This document shows positions 9,956 through 22,444 of a stretch of 64,000 nucleotides of DNA, in pieces. Positions within the stretch are counted from its first letter, which is position 1; each line of letters starts with the position of its first letter. The notes under the pieces were generated by a model. It did no database searches and was not told the origin of the DNA. It saw only the letters and a list, made by a program, of their open reading frames with translations. Origin of the DNA: Hyaloperonospora brassicae. Lineage: Eukaryota > Oomycota > Peronosporomycetes > Peronosporales > Peronosporaceae. Location: positions 1-64,000 of the forward strand of contig CANTFL010000222.1 in the NCBI GenBank assembly GCA_947650285.1, written 5' to 3'. The position numbers and the translations under genes were made by a program.

Positions 9956-12583
9956 ATGGCTGCAAGTGAGACGTCGCCGCTGCTGCAGCTCCGCGCCCAG
10001 CGCCTCCGCCCGCCGCTGCGTCGTGCACTGTACGCAATCGTCGCGCTCGTGCTCGTCGCTGCCGTCGTGATCGTCTGCTTCCTCGTCCGCAGCTCCCCGT
10101 CGAGTACCTCCCAATCGACGGCACGGCCTGCAGCGCTCTCGACTGCTGAGCTGCTGGCAATGCGGCCGCCATTTGCCGAGAAGGTGCACCCTGTGCCCCC
10201 GAAACTCGTGCGCGATCGGGACCACGTTGGCCAATCGCTGCCAACCAATGCGTTCTGGTCGAACTTCCTTGTTGCAGACGGCCACGGACTCAACGCTGGC
10301 TGTGGCGAGGTCACCTTAAGTCCGTATACAGTCCGGAGCTTGCCAAAGCGACTGGAAATCTCGTACGGAGACTCGCGTCGCGTGGCGACACAGGACGCGA
10401 TCACAGAGTACTTTAACGTCGACGTGAGTTTCGCGGCTTATGGGTTCACGAACGATGCGCCTGGTGACAAGGACAGGAGTCCAGTTGAAGTGCTGGGGCA
10501 CGGCAAGAGCACGTCTCGACGCGTCGTGGCCTTTGATGTCTTGTCGGTCACGTTGCAATACGATTACGGCAGCGAGAACAAGTGGATGAAGGCGCCGCTC
10601 GTGCGTGGCTCGCCGTACGTCACGGTCGAGTACCAAAACGTAGCGCCCGTGGTGGAGTTGAACGCTACTATCATAGCTGTCAATGGCGAGCGAGTAGACC
10701 AGAACGCGAACGCTGGGGCGTCTCGGAACCACTTGCAAACGTACGTGGGCAAGCGATTTGAGCTGGATGTTCAAGTCTATGGCACCGGAGCGAGTGCACA
10801 TGGAACAGGAACGTCGCAGCAGAAGTGGATCTTGTACTTTGACAGCGCCCGGACACTGCAACTCCAGTTTGCGAACGAAGAAGACTATAGGCCGTACAAT
10901 CTGCATGGTGAATTGACTACCCCCACTAAAGTTCGACTGGTGGACACGGACTCGTTCACGGGTGTCGCGCGACTTGCTATTGTCCCACAAGGAGCTCCAC
11001 AGCATGCGGTGATTGCGCTGGATGAAGGTGCTGGAACATACCCAGTGAGCTCTTCGATTTCGACGCATGTCAACGACGTTGCTGCGTCGTTCTCGTTTTG
11101 CTGGAAAACGAAGCAGTTCGCCGATCAAGCTGAGTCGAACGGGAACGCCAATTCGACCGCTGAGCTGCTTATGATGGCGAACCCGCATCACGCGGCAACG
11201 ATAAAGACCGATGCTACCGGCGTTCAGGTGCTCGGCCACTTTGGGCATCGTACGCTGAAATCGAATATGACGGCGGTACTCGGCAGCTGCTGGGAGATGC
11301 AGGAGACCCTACCGAAAGCTTCGTTTCACGACGACAATGTGCAGATTCAGCCTCAGTACGTGGAAGCAATCAAGGTTGCTCTGGCCAACGACTCGAATGT
11401 CACGCCAAGGGCCGATGACCCGTATTTCTTTGGAAAAGAGATCGGCAGCCAGGCTCGTTTGGTTCTTATTGCCGACAAGCTCAACGAGAAGGATCTTCGT
11501 GACGATATTCTCAACAAGCTCGAAGAGTGGTTGACGCCGTGGATGCTAGGTCAAAACAGTGACCACTTCGTATACGATCGCAGCTGGGGTGGCTTGTGCT
11601 CTCGGAATGGACTCAAGGGTGTGTTCTGGATGACAGACTTCGGCAATGGCTGGTACAACGACCATGTATGTACTGACCTCTTTCTGTCCCAAACAACAGA
11701 AAGAAGAGTTGTGTAGCTGACTTGAGTATGTTGTGTACGTGCTGCTGCTGTATTGTATAGCACTTTCACTACGGCTACTTCTTGTACGCTGTCGCTGTGC
11801 TGGGCAAGTATCGCCCGGACTTCGCGAAGACGCACAAGGCGGCTGTCATGTCCATTGTCCGTGACATTGCTAGCCCAAGTCAGAACGAGTAAGTTGCTCT
11901 TGTGCTGATATAAAGTGAAACGTTGCGAGGGATTGAGGGATTGACATGATATCTGTTCATCGTATTGTAGCGCGTTTTTCCCCTTCACCCGCCATTTCTC
12001 TTGGTTCGACAGTCACTCGTTTGCCAGTGGTGTCTACACACTCGACGGTGGCAAATCTCAAGAGAGTGTGAGTGAAGCCATTAACGCTTACTACGGCGTG
12101 TATCTGGTAGGCAAGTCTTTCGAGGTCCCCGAGGTGGAGCACATGGGCCATCTTCTGCTTGCTTTGGAGATCCGCGGTGCGCAGACATACTGGCAGATGC
12201 CATCTTCCTCGACTATATACGAGCCTGTGTATGCCGCCAACAAGATGACGGGCCAAGTTGCTGCCACGAAGGTGTCGTATACGACATGGTTTGGCCCACA
12301 GGTGGAGCACATGCACCTGATCAACATGATCCCCTTCACGCCAATTACCGACGCATTTCTGAAGCCCGCGTACATTCGCGAGGAGTACCCGATTTTGCAG
12401 CAACAAGCCTTTGGTCGTACAAACGACCCGATCGATGATCGGTGGAAGGGGTATGCGTACCTGGACCTTGCCATTATCGACCCGACGGAAGCGTGGAAAA
12501 AAGTGCGAAACATGACTTTCTTCGACGACGGCAATTCCCGCACGAATTCGCTGTTTTGGATTGCTACACGTCCGACTGCGTAA
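9956..12583 (+). CDS. GH81 endo-1,3-beta-glucanase, N-terminally membrane-anchored
   Basis: Exons 9956-11665, 11761-11888 and 11971-12583 give 816 aa. A single hydrophobic span at residues 25-44 after a short basic cytosolic tail predicts a type II anchor, so the catalytic domain would face the lumen or wall. GH81 hallmarks: LPTNAFWSNFLV, the block DFGNGWYNDHHFHYGY joined across intron 1, FFPFTRHFSWFDSHSFASG across intron 2, and QESVSEAINAYYG. By analogy with characterised GH81 enzymes, D569, E644 and E648 are the catalytic residues. The substrate is 1,3-beta-glucan, the main oomycete wall polymer, so the likely role is wall remodelling or release during growth. Introns of 95 and 82 bp have GTATGT and GTAAGT donors. 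The start is chosen at ATG 9956 because the open frame upstream has no support. The 333-bp gap before it shows nothing else. Confidence 0.9.
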
Positions 12584-12970
12584 GAACGCGAGGCTGCGAG
12601 GCGACGCCTTTGGTGGCGAAGGCGTCGAAACACCTAACGAAGATGGACACGACAAGCAGGTTCGACTCAGTATGCTCGACACTGTCATTCAATTGTGCGT
12701 AGACTGCCGCAAGTTTTTTTTTCGTGTGAGAGTTGAGTTCGCAGTCGAGAACAACGAGTCTCGTGACTTCTGAAGGCCCGTATGTTTGATCCAATATAAG
12801 GACGTGCGCTCACATGCTCTAGAGCGGCCAAAGAATCTCTCGTCCAGTCAAGCTTTGACCACTCATGATCATTTCTTGGTCGTTTGTACTATCTCACAGA
12901 TACACCACTTGTACCACGTCACAGATCATCTCGCTGTGCTGCCAACCAATCAATCGGTCAGTACTTCAAT

Positions 12971-14311
12971 ATGCTACAACGAGGAGCTCTGATACCTAGA
13001 GCTCTGCTGCGTCGCTCCTTGTCGACGCCTCGCCACACAAAGGGGCTGAACTTGACATCGTACGTGTCACCACTACTGCTTCGCCTGCATCCAGACATGG
13101 TGCAGCGCCATGCACCGGCGCTGGCACAAGAAAACGAACAGGCACTAAAGATGCTCAACGTGTTTCTGGAACTCGCTACATGTGGGTGCAATAATGACGT
13201 CCGCAATGCCCGAAATCTCGTTTTAGCCCTGCGAGACCGATACGAAGCTGTTGTCGAAGCGTCTGTGGTGTTTCCACTTGTTTTTCATGCCCCAATCGAC
13301 AATTATGAAACTCAGGAGCAAGTTCCCGAGTTCATCCGCGTCAAGTACACAATCGAGATTCCTTATCGGCTCGTAAGACGCACGCTGTCCCATCATGGCC
13401 GCTCAATAAGTACTCGATATGACCCAAAGGCTGCATTGCAAGCGCCTTTTGCACGGGAGTGGCAGCGTACGACAAAACGGATTCTGCAGGATCTATTTGA
13501 CGTGGCGCAGGTGCCGCTTGTTGCGGAAGAAAGAGGCAAGAAGACAATGACCGCCCTCGCCGACTGGCTAGCAGAAGAAGACACGGTAGTGGATCAGGCA
13601 GAGAGACATGGGATTCGAGCTGTTGAACACAATCGAGCTGTTAAGCGCGAGCACGAAGAGTTCAATAACCTCTACCACGCGATGCTCACGCGCGAGAAGA
13701 ATATCGTGCACGAAGTGACGACCGGCTTGGAAGATGGGCCGAGTAAGTACTGCTCTGCTTGTGAGTGTTTTTTGTGCGAGGAGACAGTAGCAGTGCAAGC
13801 TTACCAATGTCGATGTCATTTGTTGTGTCTCCTCTTTGTTCTAGCAAGGCAACACGCTGTGCTGACAAGCTTGCTCCATTCGAGACTGTTCTTGCCGAAA
13901 TTTCGCGATCCACACATGAAGAAGAGTGCGTTTCACTGGATTGCCAACCTCATGCTTGTCAACTTTATGGAACTGCGTCTACACAACCTCGTGTGGAATA
14001 AAGTGACGCTGTTGGTTACCGCCGATTCAGGCATTGACGAACCTCAAGTGTCTTGGGATGAAGAAGCACCGGAGCAAGGGATGGGGTTTCTCATTCCCAT
14101 TGGCATGGACGTCGATACACTGATTGATTTCATGTTTGAGAACGTGGAAGATCTGGAATTTGCTCTGGTGCAGAAAGCGTATTGCAAACAAGCAGCAGCC
14201 TCCGCAGAACATAAGCTTCGACGGGAGCTGAAGACGAAACAGAAAGGAAGATCGAGACGACGAGACCATTTTTATAAAGCTGAGGTCGATCAGATCTTCT
14301 CAAGACGATGA
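12971..14311 (+). CDS. DUF4460/DUF4461 mitochondrial protein, TCAIM-like
   Basis: Exons 12971-13742 and 13845-14311 (412 aa). The N-terminus is rich in Arg and Ser with few acids (MLQRGALIPRALLRRSLSTP), as in a mitochondrial presequence. It is followed by SYVSPLLLRLHPDMVQRHAP, the J-domain-like DUF4460 start shared with TCAIM proteins. A charged helical middle and a conserved C-terminal part (ALADWLAEEDT, NLMLVNFMELRLHN, GFLIPIGMDVDTLIDF) fit DUF4461. The protein ends in a basic tail. Biochemical function is unknown; animal TCAIM is mitochondrial. The intron has donor GTAAGT at 13743 and a pyrimidine-rich TTCTAG acceptor ending 13844; it is 102 bp, stop-free and in frame. The 387-bp gap upstream after the GH81 stop shows no gene. 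Confidence 0.78.
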   Translation: MLQRGALIPRALLRRSLSTPRHTKGLNLTSYVSPLLLRLHPDMVQRHAPALAQENEQALKMLNVFLELATCGCNNDVRNARNLVLALRDRYEAVVEASVVFPLVFHAPIDNYETQEQVPEFIRVKYTIEIPYRLVRRTLSHHGRSISTRYDPKAALQAPFAREWQRTTKRILQDLFDVAQVPLVAEERGKKTMTALADWLAEEDTVVDQAERHGIRAVEHNRAVKREHEEFNNLYHAMLTREKNIVHEVTTGLEDGPSKYCSACECFLCEETVAVQAYQCRCHLLCLLFVLARQHAVLTSLLHSRLFLPKFRDPHMKKSAFHWIANLMLVNFMELRLHNLVWNKVTLLVTADSGIDEPQVSWDEEAPEQGMGFLIPIGMDVDTLIDFMFENVEDLEFALVQKAYCKQAAASAEHKLRRELKTKQKGRSRRRDHFYKAEVDQIFSRR

Positions 14312-17300
14312 TTGTCAAGCTGCTCAGACAACAGTGGTGGCGGAGCTGGAAGAGGTGTGTAACTTGCGGTGCCAGACGTCATCGTGAGTCGATATTGGCG
14401 CGTGGATCAGCAACTGTTTACAATCGTGCGGGTAGCCGCCATGAATACACCCAACTCCGTCTTGCGTGCTGAGATTGTCGACGCCAACTCCATGCAGTCT
14501 CCGTTGTATTCCATACAGTCGAGCGCTATCGCTGCAAGCGAAAGCGAGTCTTCGCACTTGCTCTCGCTAAACCTATTGTCAAGAGCGACAGTGCTGTTGT
14601 GCTTCACAGTGCGGGACATCCTTTCATCAACGATTGTGGGATGGCGAAACGGATGGCCGAGATACGTTGTAGGGCACAGTAACTAAACGCCGGATCGACA
14701 GCTACTGCTTCATTCAATTGTGGTGTATGTTTATGCTTCGCGTCACAATCCAACTTCTCTGCCATACCTGTTGTCAGTAACGTTTGGGCACGAGCGGTGC
14801 GGCAATATGATGTATTGCGAGCTGGCATAAGTCTTAATCTGGGAGGCCCGCATCGCTGCAATCGTAACGTTGTGTGTTCTTGATCCTGGTATACCATGTT
14901 CCGCTTGCACGATGGAACTGAAAGGCTGATACAGGCTTGAATGTGATGTCCTCGTGCCGAGGTCACTCTAAGCTGGTTTTTTCGTACGTGGTAATACACT
15001 ATCTTGCACGTTTGGCATCGTCACTTGCGTCTTCTGATGTCGCATCAGCTTCGCGTTCACCCGCAACGAAATAGCAAGTGCTGCTGGCATAGCGGTGTAA
15101 CGATTTATCTTCGTAGCAGCCTATTCATTCTGCATTTTGCTTGTTAGTGTACATATATCCACGATTAGTTGCTGATACCTTCACTGCTCGTCAGACTTGG
15201 CACTAGAAGGATCCGATTGCGACAGTGCATAAACTTCTCACGAACGTATCACGAGTATTCAGGAGCGTCTGGATGAAGATGTACTCAGTCCTTGTCCAGG
15301 CATTTGTCAGCATTCACACTGATCCCGTATCGAGTCGGCATCTTCGAGCTTCTGTAAGAGCAACCCTTGGTTGGTGGTAGTTGACAGAGCATGACGTACA
15401 AATGTGCTCCCAATGCCAAGCTTGCAAGACTAGAAGATCGCTCGACCGGGATTGCACTAGATCGTGCTAAATGTGAACAAAAGAACACGCTTCGCATTGT
15501 ACGTGGTCTACGACCATACAATGGAAGGTCTGGCGTGACTGCAAGGGCGATCAGAAAACAGTGACCTACTACCCAAAGAAAGCCGTCTGCCACTGCTCTT
15601 GAGTACGAAAGTGCAGGAGTCATCAATGCAACCTCTGGGGCCCGTGTATCTATAACCTTTTTGCAATCAACAAACCTTCCAGGTCATCATTACGGGAAGC
15701 CAGGACTGAATCTTGACCGACTCGATGAATTGTGTGATAAGGGCCGCTCTGGTTGCAACACTCGTCGAAGCAAGCAGTATGTCATGAGGTTACATCTCTC
15801 TGTGGTAACAACGCCGAGATAGTTTGCCCGGCCATTATGAGTGGACGGATATACGATACGTAATGCAGCGCCGCGTCCGCAATTTATATACGTGGCTCCT
15901 CTATCCAGCAGAGGCTAATTGATTATGCGTGATCGACTCTCTAGAGCACACGATCGTGCCGTTTTTCATCCCAAAACCACTAACCTCTTGACCGCATGAC
16001 TCACGTTGTCATTGCCGTCATCGCTGTCTGGATTGCCAGCAACACTATGACATGAAATGGCACCCCTGCATTAAACTACATAAACAGTAAGCGAGATAGA
16101 GCTTTTTGACATACTATCTGGTAGATCACATGCGAATTGCATAAAAAGGAGGTATCGCAATCGACGGAGGCCATCAAGTCACTTTCGAATAGAGCCTCCC
16201 TTATACAGTATAGCCCGCATATGCCACATTACCGCATAGTTGTTGGCAAGAACGAGCGACCCTCAAGGCGTTCGAGCCACGGGGAGTAAGCGGTACGATA
16301 ACGATGTGCTTTCGATGATCCAAACAGACAATAAGGTGCAAGTAACTAAATGCTCAATGCCTAAGCAGCGCAAGCCGAGCAATGGGGTGAAGGATTGGGT
16401 TGCGAATGGCAACAAGAAGATCGTTCGTCAAGCTTTATGATTACGCAGCTTGGTCATCCGCGGACGCAGCATCCAAGAATGATATCGAGAATGGGTGCAT
16501 GCGCTTCCGTACAAACTGGCTGAAGTGAAAAGGCTAGATGCGTTTCCATTCATGGCATCGAGCTTGCACCTACATGGCATGCATGCGAATAAAAGAGCAC
16601 TGTTGATCGTCCACCGCCTGTTCTCAGGTCATCGTGTCGCTCTTTCCGCGGGTTCCTTGATTTGCATCCCAATTCGTTCTCTTTTCCATTTCCATTCAGA
16701 TGCGCGGGTGTACCTGACCTGTGACAGGTCTTGCAGTTAGAGGGTGACCATGACCAATTTGTCAATAACTGACATGCCCGAAGAGAAACAAACGTGGGCT
16801 ACCTGTCGCTCCAAGCTACATAGGTGTCCGTTGATACAGATCTCGTAGACACTGTGCACAATTGATCTCGTGTCACAACCGAAGAGGGTCAAAAGGCGGT
16901 CAGGGCATGGAACATGGCGACGTAAGCGATACGACCACAATGTCAACAAACCCTTTACTGCATACGATAGAGCGACATCGAGGCTCCATCGTGCGCACTC
17001 AGACTCTCCTTCTCTGTAGCTTTCCCATGCTTTTATAGCACAAACGACGTCTTCGGCGCCCGTGACATTCCTCATCACCGAAATCGGAAGCGGTTGCCAC
17101 CGTTCACATTGAGAACACACCAGAGTGCCTGCGATGCCCACGCTGCATATTTACACCCTGTTCCGCCTTGTGCATTTGCTTGTAAGTCTGTCGATTCGAA
17201 TTCCAGCTGGACCGCCAGAGCTCGAAGGCAGTCGACGACTTATGAGAAGCAAGGGAACGCTATCGTGCCTTAGGAAGTGCTACGCACAGTACAGATACCT

Positions 17301-18996
17301 GACAGGAGTCGTGCTGCGTCCCCCAAAGGGTGTGATTGACGACAGGGGCTGCTGTAGATACAGGAGAGGCTCTGTATTCGGCATTCTGCAATGCTGTATC
17401 GACCGCATCTCTCTATGACGCACGTAAATTAGATATGAGAAGGTATGGACTAAGCGCGAGGTCGACGTCAGTGCGACAAGTGTGCGCACGTGCAGCCATT
17501 TGGTCTCCATCGGTTCAACCGATCCTCTATTTGCGCCGGTATACTCAACGCCTGAATGAGTACATGCTTCCAACGCTATCGACGCTCCTGAACTATATCA
17601 CGCAAATTGGTGCAGGAGTAGCGAATGGATGTAACATGCTCGATCAGTCGATCTCGTTAGAGATTGTATCGCAACGTGTAAAGCTACTCACCAGAAAGTT
17701 GCTGTTTTAACCTCACGACGATGCATGGACCCAGAAGCGGAGCTGTCATCGTCAGCGCGCTGCTGATCGAAAACATTAGGTCCGATGAAACGCATTACGC
17801 GCTTTATGCACGATAAAGGATGACTCGACTCACTTACGTTTCCTGCAAATTTGATGACGATGGAGACAATCCTAACGACAGCGTTCGAGCATTTCCACGT
17901 ACTATGTCAATGACGGCGCTGCCAGCCCGCCCGTCCATACACGCCCTCTCGTACACGCATTTGCAAACAGAGACAAACCATTTCCATTGTGAATGCAAAC
18001 GCTTGCACTACACTCGTCTAGTTTCACAATAAGGCCGGTGTGTCGGGTTCTCACCAGCTTCGCACTGCCGTGCCAGTACGGCGTTCGAAGACGTATTGAT
18101 GCTCGTCCAGAGCCGGGGTATGCTTCGTCGACTGCGTCATTATTGGGATATATGTCGTGGATCATTTGTAGTGGAAGTATTGCATGCTTTGACGTTTTGT
18201 CGGTTGAAGGCGGACTTCTGTGTACGTCCGTTTACTTACGACCAGACTTTACGCGCAACAAGAGTGCGCAAAATTCCAGACACCGCGTCTGCTGCGGTGG
18301 CGGCTGCTGCAGTACCGGAGAGTACGAAATAAATTTCAGCGAACACAGCTGCGATTTGCACACAGATCAGCCAGGACAAAGCAGTTGCTACACTACCGGC
18401 TACCATGCCAGCTGGACTAAGGGACAAGTGGCGTGGATAAAAACGTGTGCCTTGGACTTAGAGAGACTCGTCAGTGGTCTACCTTATCCAGTTCCTGATC
18501 TCGCATCGATCGCCACGTGAAACCCTACGTTCCTTTTGACATGCCATCAACGGTGAATCTTAATTAACTATGACCTGGCAACAAACCACACACGACGATG
18601 TTAAACTTAGCGATCTGTTCACGGGTTGGTCCGCCACGGCAGACGGGTGAACCGGTCAAATACGATGGAGTCGACGGACAATATTCGAAGATGGAGACGA
18701 TTTAGCAAACTACAGCCTGAGTTGTTGTGCGCGACAGTCATCGAACTACTTAATGACTTGAATCAATGGGAGATCCTCAATGTTATGGGTGTCTTGCCAC
18801 CAAATCTCGCACTTATTGATATTTAGACGAACTTGGTAATGCCACAAACCAAGGCTGTGCTATACCACTTCTCCAAAGAGGTGCGCGCGGAGGTCGTCAG
18901 CATTCATTGCAAACCTGCCAACTGACAACCGGCACTTGATCTTATCGCTCGCGATGATCAACTGCTAGAATTTATATTGCGAGAGCGTTTCGGAGT
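14312..18996. other. Decayed intergenic DNA, no convincing gene
   Basis: Only short frames on both strands, none with recognisable domains or splice support. Stretches near 18.6-19.0 kb may be the 5' part of the LINE relic that follows (for example open frame 18626-18826), but I cannot assign them. Confidence 0.5.
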
Positions 18997-19149
18997 TTGA
19001 TAGGGAATGAAGCGACATGGATCATGCCCCAAGGTCGCCTTATACTTCTGTTGAAGACTTTACGTCAGCCGCACAACAACATCATCGGTCTTCATTCGAA
19101 GAATGTCGCAGGATTCCCCAAGCATCCGGAACACTGCGCATCTTGGTTT

Positions 19150-19640
19150 AGTCACTTCCGGCAGAGCGAATCAAACGAAGCCAAAAATTTGGTTCTTCTC
19201 CAGGAAACGCGAGTCACAATTAATGAGTCGAATACTATGGAAAAGCTTTGCAACCCCTCCTGGGGCTTCGTGTACAAGCGTGGACGCTAGACATGGACCA
19301 AGTCAGAACGCTCTCGAGGCGGGTGGCAATTTTATTGAACCCCTGCTCATCGATAACGCAAATGGTTCCGTGGTCTGAGGCGCATTGGACGTCGCAATAA
19401 ACGGCTGTTCGGATCACTTTCCTGGGTAAGTCAGTTCTTACTGTCAACGTTTATGCACCAAGTGTCAAGAATTAAAGGGAGTCGATGTTTGAGAGTCTTC
19501 TACTTCTTTTTCACGACTACGAAAGAACCATGTTTGTTGGAGGGGACTTTAGCTGTACTTTAGAGCCGCGACTTGACCGTTCATTTGTATCGCCCATTCG
19601 GACGACACGACGCTTTGGCGCTACGACGGATTCTCGGTAG
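19150..19640 (+). pseudogene. LINE endonuclease domain, broken
   Basis: LVLLQETRV (Glu codon 19204-19206) matches the EN active-site QET motif. In another frame after stops, TVNVYAPSV and ERTMFVGGDFSCTLEP (about 19440-19570) match the NVYAP and GGDFN-type motifs; the usual Asn after GGDF is Ser here. Frameshifted relic. Confidence 0.7.
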
Positions 19641-20839
19641 AGCGCAGCTAAACGATGTTCTTTGTCATGAATTGGAGATCGCCGAAGAAGAAATAGCTGT
19701 ACCGGTATTTAAAGCGGCGGCTCACGCGTATTTCTACACTCTGTCGGGATTTGGTTCGGCAAGTTCACGACTGGATAGGTGGTAGGTGAGCTCTCGGCAT
19801 GCTGATTGAATTTAAGGCATTGGCATGTCGCTGCCTTGTCAGAATGCTGACCACAATGGCATTAGTGTCATTATCGGCGCTCCACGTCATGTGGTTTGTG
19901 TCCGAAAGCCGAGGCGCGTGTATCCTGTTCCTGGTTGTGCACATGCGGCCGCACACAAAGCAATCATTGCGTCCATTTTACGCAGGCACAGATTCAAGAT
20001 GACGAGAATATTTCTGTTCCGACTTCGGACTCACGCCCCGGAGCTTGGTCGTCTGGTAGGATGACGGGAAAATGAGGCTTCGTAAAGTTCTTTTCGCGAC
20101 TACCAAAATTTTGCGACAAGGTCTGACAAAGAGCTATCAGCAGCGACTTCTTCGTGTCTACGTACGATTGTATGCTGTTCTGCTGGTGGCGCGGACTCGT
20201 AGCGCCGCACCATTGATATATCAGGAACGTTGCGACCAGCCTCGCACCACCGATACTACGGTTGAACTTTGGATTAATAAGGGAGAGTGTCGACGATTAT
20301 GGCAGAGAACCAAGAAATATATCCTTCTCGTTCAGCACACGTTCACTCCTGACGAGACGTCTCGCCGTTTTCACGCCCAGGTGTCGACTATGCTTCACGA
20401 CAAAACCATCGTTTCCCTGGTCCAAAAAGCAACATTCGACCTGAATCGGTCCCATGAATTGGCTGATGAGATGGCCGACGGCTGGGATCGTATTATGACT
20501 CATTCCTTTGTCTTTCCCGAAGCCAACGCTGAGTTCTTTTTCCAAACCTCCCCTTCGGACCGGGTTGATGGCTCTACTGTGACGTCGGACATTTTTCCCG
20601 ACGACTTGAGTGAGTCTTTGAAGAGTTCAACACGTGGTAATGCCGCTGAACCTGATGAAATTTTAATACACATTTCACAGCGATTACGCGGACTTTCTCG
20701 GTCATATTCTCGAGACATTTTACACCAGACGACTTACGTGCAGCGTGTTACCGGCGTCTTTCGATGAAGCGAATATTCAATGTTTTAAGAAATCTCCGGG
20801 ATCCGCCTTGCCTCTTGATCATAGCCTGATCTATCCTCT

Positions 20840-21430
20840 CAACAACGACTACAAGTTATTTACCAAGCATTTTGTGTTTCGGATGCGGACATCGCTGTCG
20901 CGTCTCGTTCTGCCGGTTTAAGTTGCTTTTAATCCGAAGCGATCGATCTAGATATACAGCTTTTGACATTTTCGCGGCGGCACGCAAAGCTGCGAATGTG
21001 GATAGGGATCTTCATGGAGCAATTGTTCGGTTTCTCCATTTTGCAAAGGCTTACGACACGTTGCAACGTCCATATATACTGTCGGCGCTGATGTGGCTTG
21101 ATTTTGAGCATCACTTCGGCTCATGAGTGGCAGCATTTTACCGCACTACTACCTGACGATTTCTTGTGAACGGACATCGCTCGAGTCGACGTGATGTTAC
21201 TTGCGTAATACGGCAAGGGTGTCTTCTTGCGTCACTTTCTTTATTTTCTCCCTCTCTGGTGTCTATCGGGTTCCTGAAGCGCGGGAGGACACTAGAGGAT
21301 GCCTAATACAATTGGATGGAGTACTGCTGAGTTTTAAGTTTCGGACTATGCCAATGATACTTCTGTCTACGTTCGCGATCGGTATGCAATGACACCGGTT
21401 ATCACTATTATCGATGATTTTGCTCACGTG
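20840..21430 (+). pseudogene. LINE reverse transcriptase domain, broken
   Basis: Readable blocks in order: NNDYKLFTKHFVFRMRT, AFDIFAAARKAANVDRD, FLHFAKAYDTLQRPYILSAL, VIRQGCLLAPL-like, and DYANDTSVYVRDR. The catalytic YADD box reads YAND at 21347-21358, so one catalytic Asp is lost. Frames change between blocks. Confidence 0.72.
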
Positions 21431-21660
21431 TCAGGTCTTTAGACAAATCGGGCGAAATCTATGGTCATTGAGCTGTACCCTCGCGGATCAGCGCAATCTT
21501 TGATCACCTGTGGTCTCACTATGCATACCCCCGGCGACTCTTGCAGGTATCTAGGTGTTCTGGTGGGACAACAAAATGCAATGGCCGATAAATAGAAAAT
21601 GTGCATCCGGTCTCTCTGGATCCGACTTGTCTTAGCACGAGAGGAGACTAACACGATACA

Positions 21661-22444
21661 ACAATGTGCTCAGCTTGCCAGTGCTGTCGCTGTTCCCAAA
21701 ATCACATTCTTATCCCGGCGCTGTTGGCCTCTCTTGTAGTGTTTAATCGATTGCACAGCTTCATTATTGAGTTTGTACGGGAAGCCCGTAATGGCAAGCG
21801 GTCCCGGCCCTGGGTCCGTTCCTAGATAGCTACTTTAGGAATTCAGCAGAGGAGACTAGCGGTGTCTTGAAATCGGACGGAATCGATGACTATGGAGGCA
21901 ACAGCAGTTGGACAATGGGAAGCTATTATTTTTTGAGAGACTTGCGAATCAGTGATTTATATAGCTATCAAACAGGTCGGGTCCGGCTTACATCGCGACT
22001 TCTTGTACAGAGACAAACACCCTTTATATCGAGCGACGCTCTGGCTAATCAGATCAGAAATTGTTGGAATTTCTGCGGCTCGACGTGCCTGCCAAGGTGC
22101 GGTCAGGATGTTCCGCCGATTAACCCTACCGTTTACATCGAGAATCGCAGTCGCCTAAAATGACGACGCTAGTGTCACAATGATTGTTCGGCGGGTGCTT
22201 GACGACCGACTGCGCGCTGGGGTGCGAGCTGAAGCAGCGACATCGGGTCGATTTGATTATTGGTGGCTTGTCCCCTCCAAGACCAAGGATATGCCATGGC
22301 TGTGATATTCACGGATTACGGCATATACCTTGAACGGAGCCGAATTTGCCACGAGTTTGAATTACCTTGGTGAGACAATGTATTGGACGACCCTACAGAG
22401 TGGAATTGCCTTGTTCTCTCCTACGTATGACATGGCGACCCAGT
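21661..22444. other. Degenerate repeat DNA
   Basis: Short plus-strand frames (for example 21867-22163 and, just beyond, 22330-22584) may be the 3' part of the LINE relic, but no RNase H or zinc-knuckle motif is clear. No independent gene is seen. Confidence 0.35.

Larger units (their letters stand above)
18997..21660 (+). mobile_element. LINE-type non-LTR retrotransposon relic (EN and RT readable)
   Basis: Plus-strand fragments in changing frames follow the order of a LINE ORF2: endonuclease (19.15-19.64 kb), linker, then reverse transcriptase (20.84-21.43 kb). Many stops and frameshifts make it inactive. Fragments such as 21867-22163 may extend it toward 22.2 kb. No poly-A tail, target duplication or RNase H was identified. 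Confidence 0.72.
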
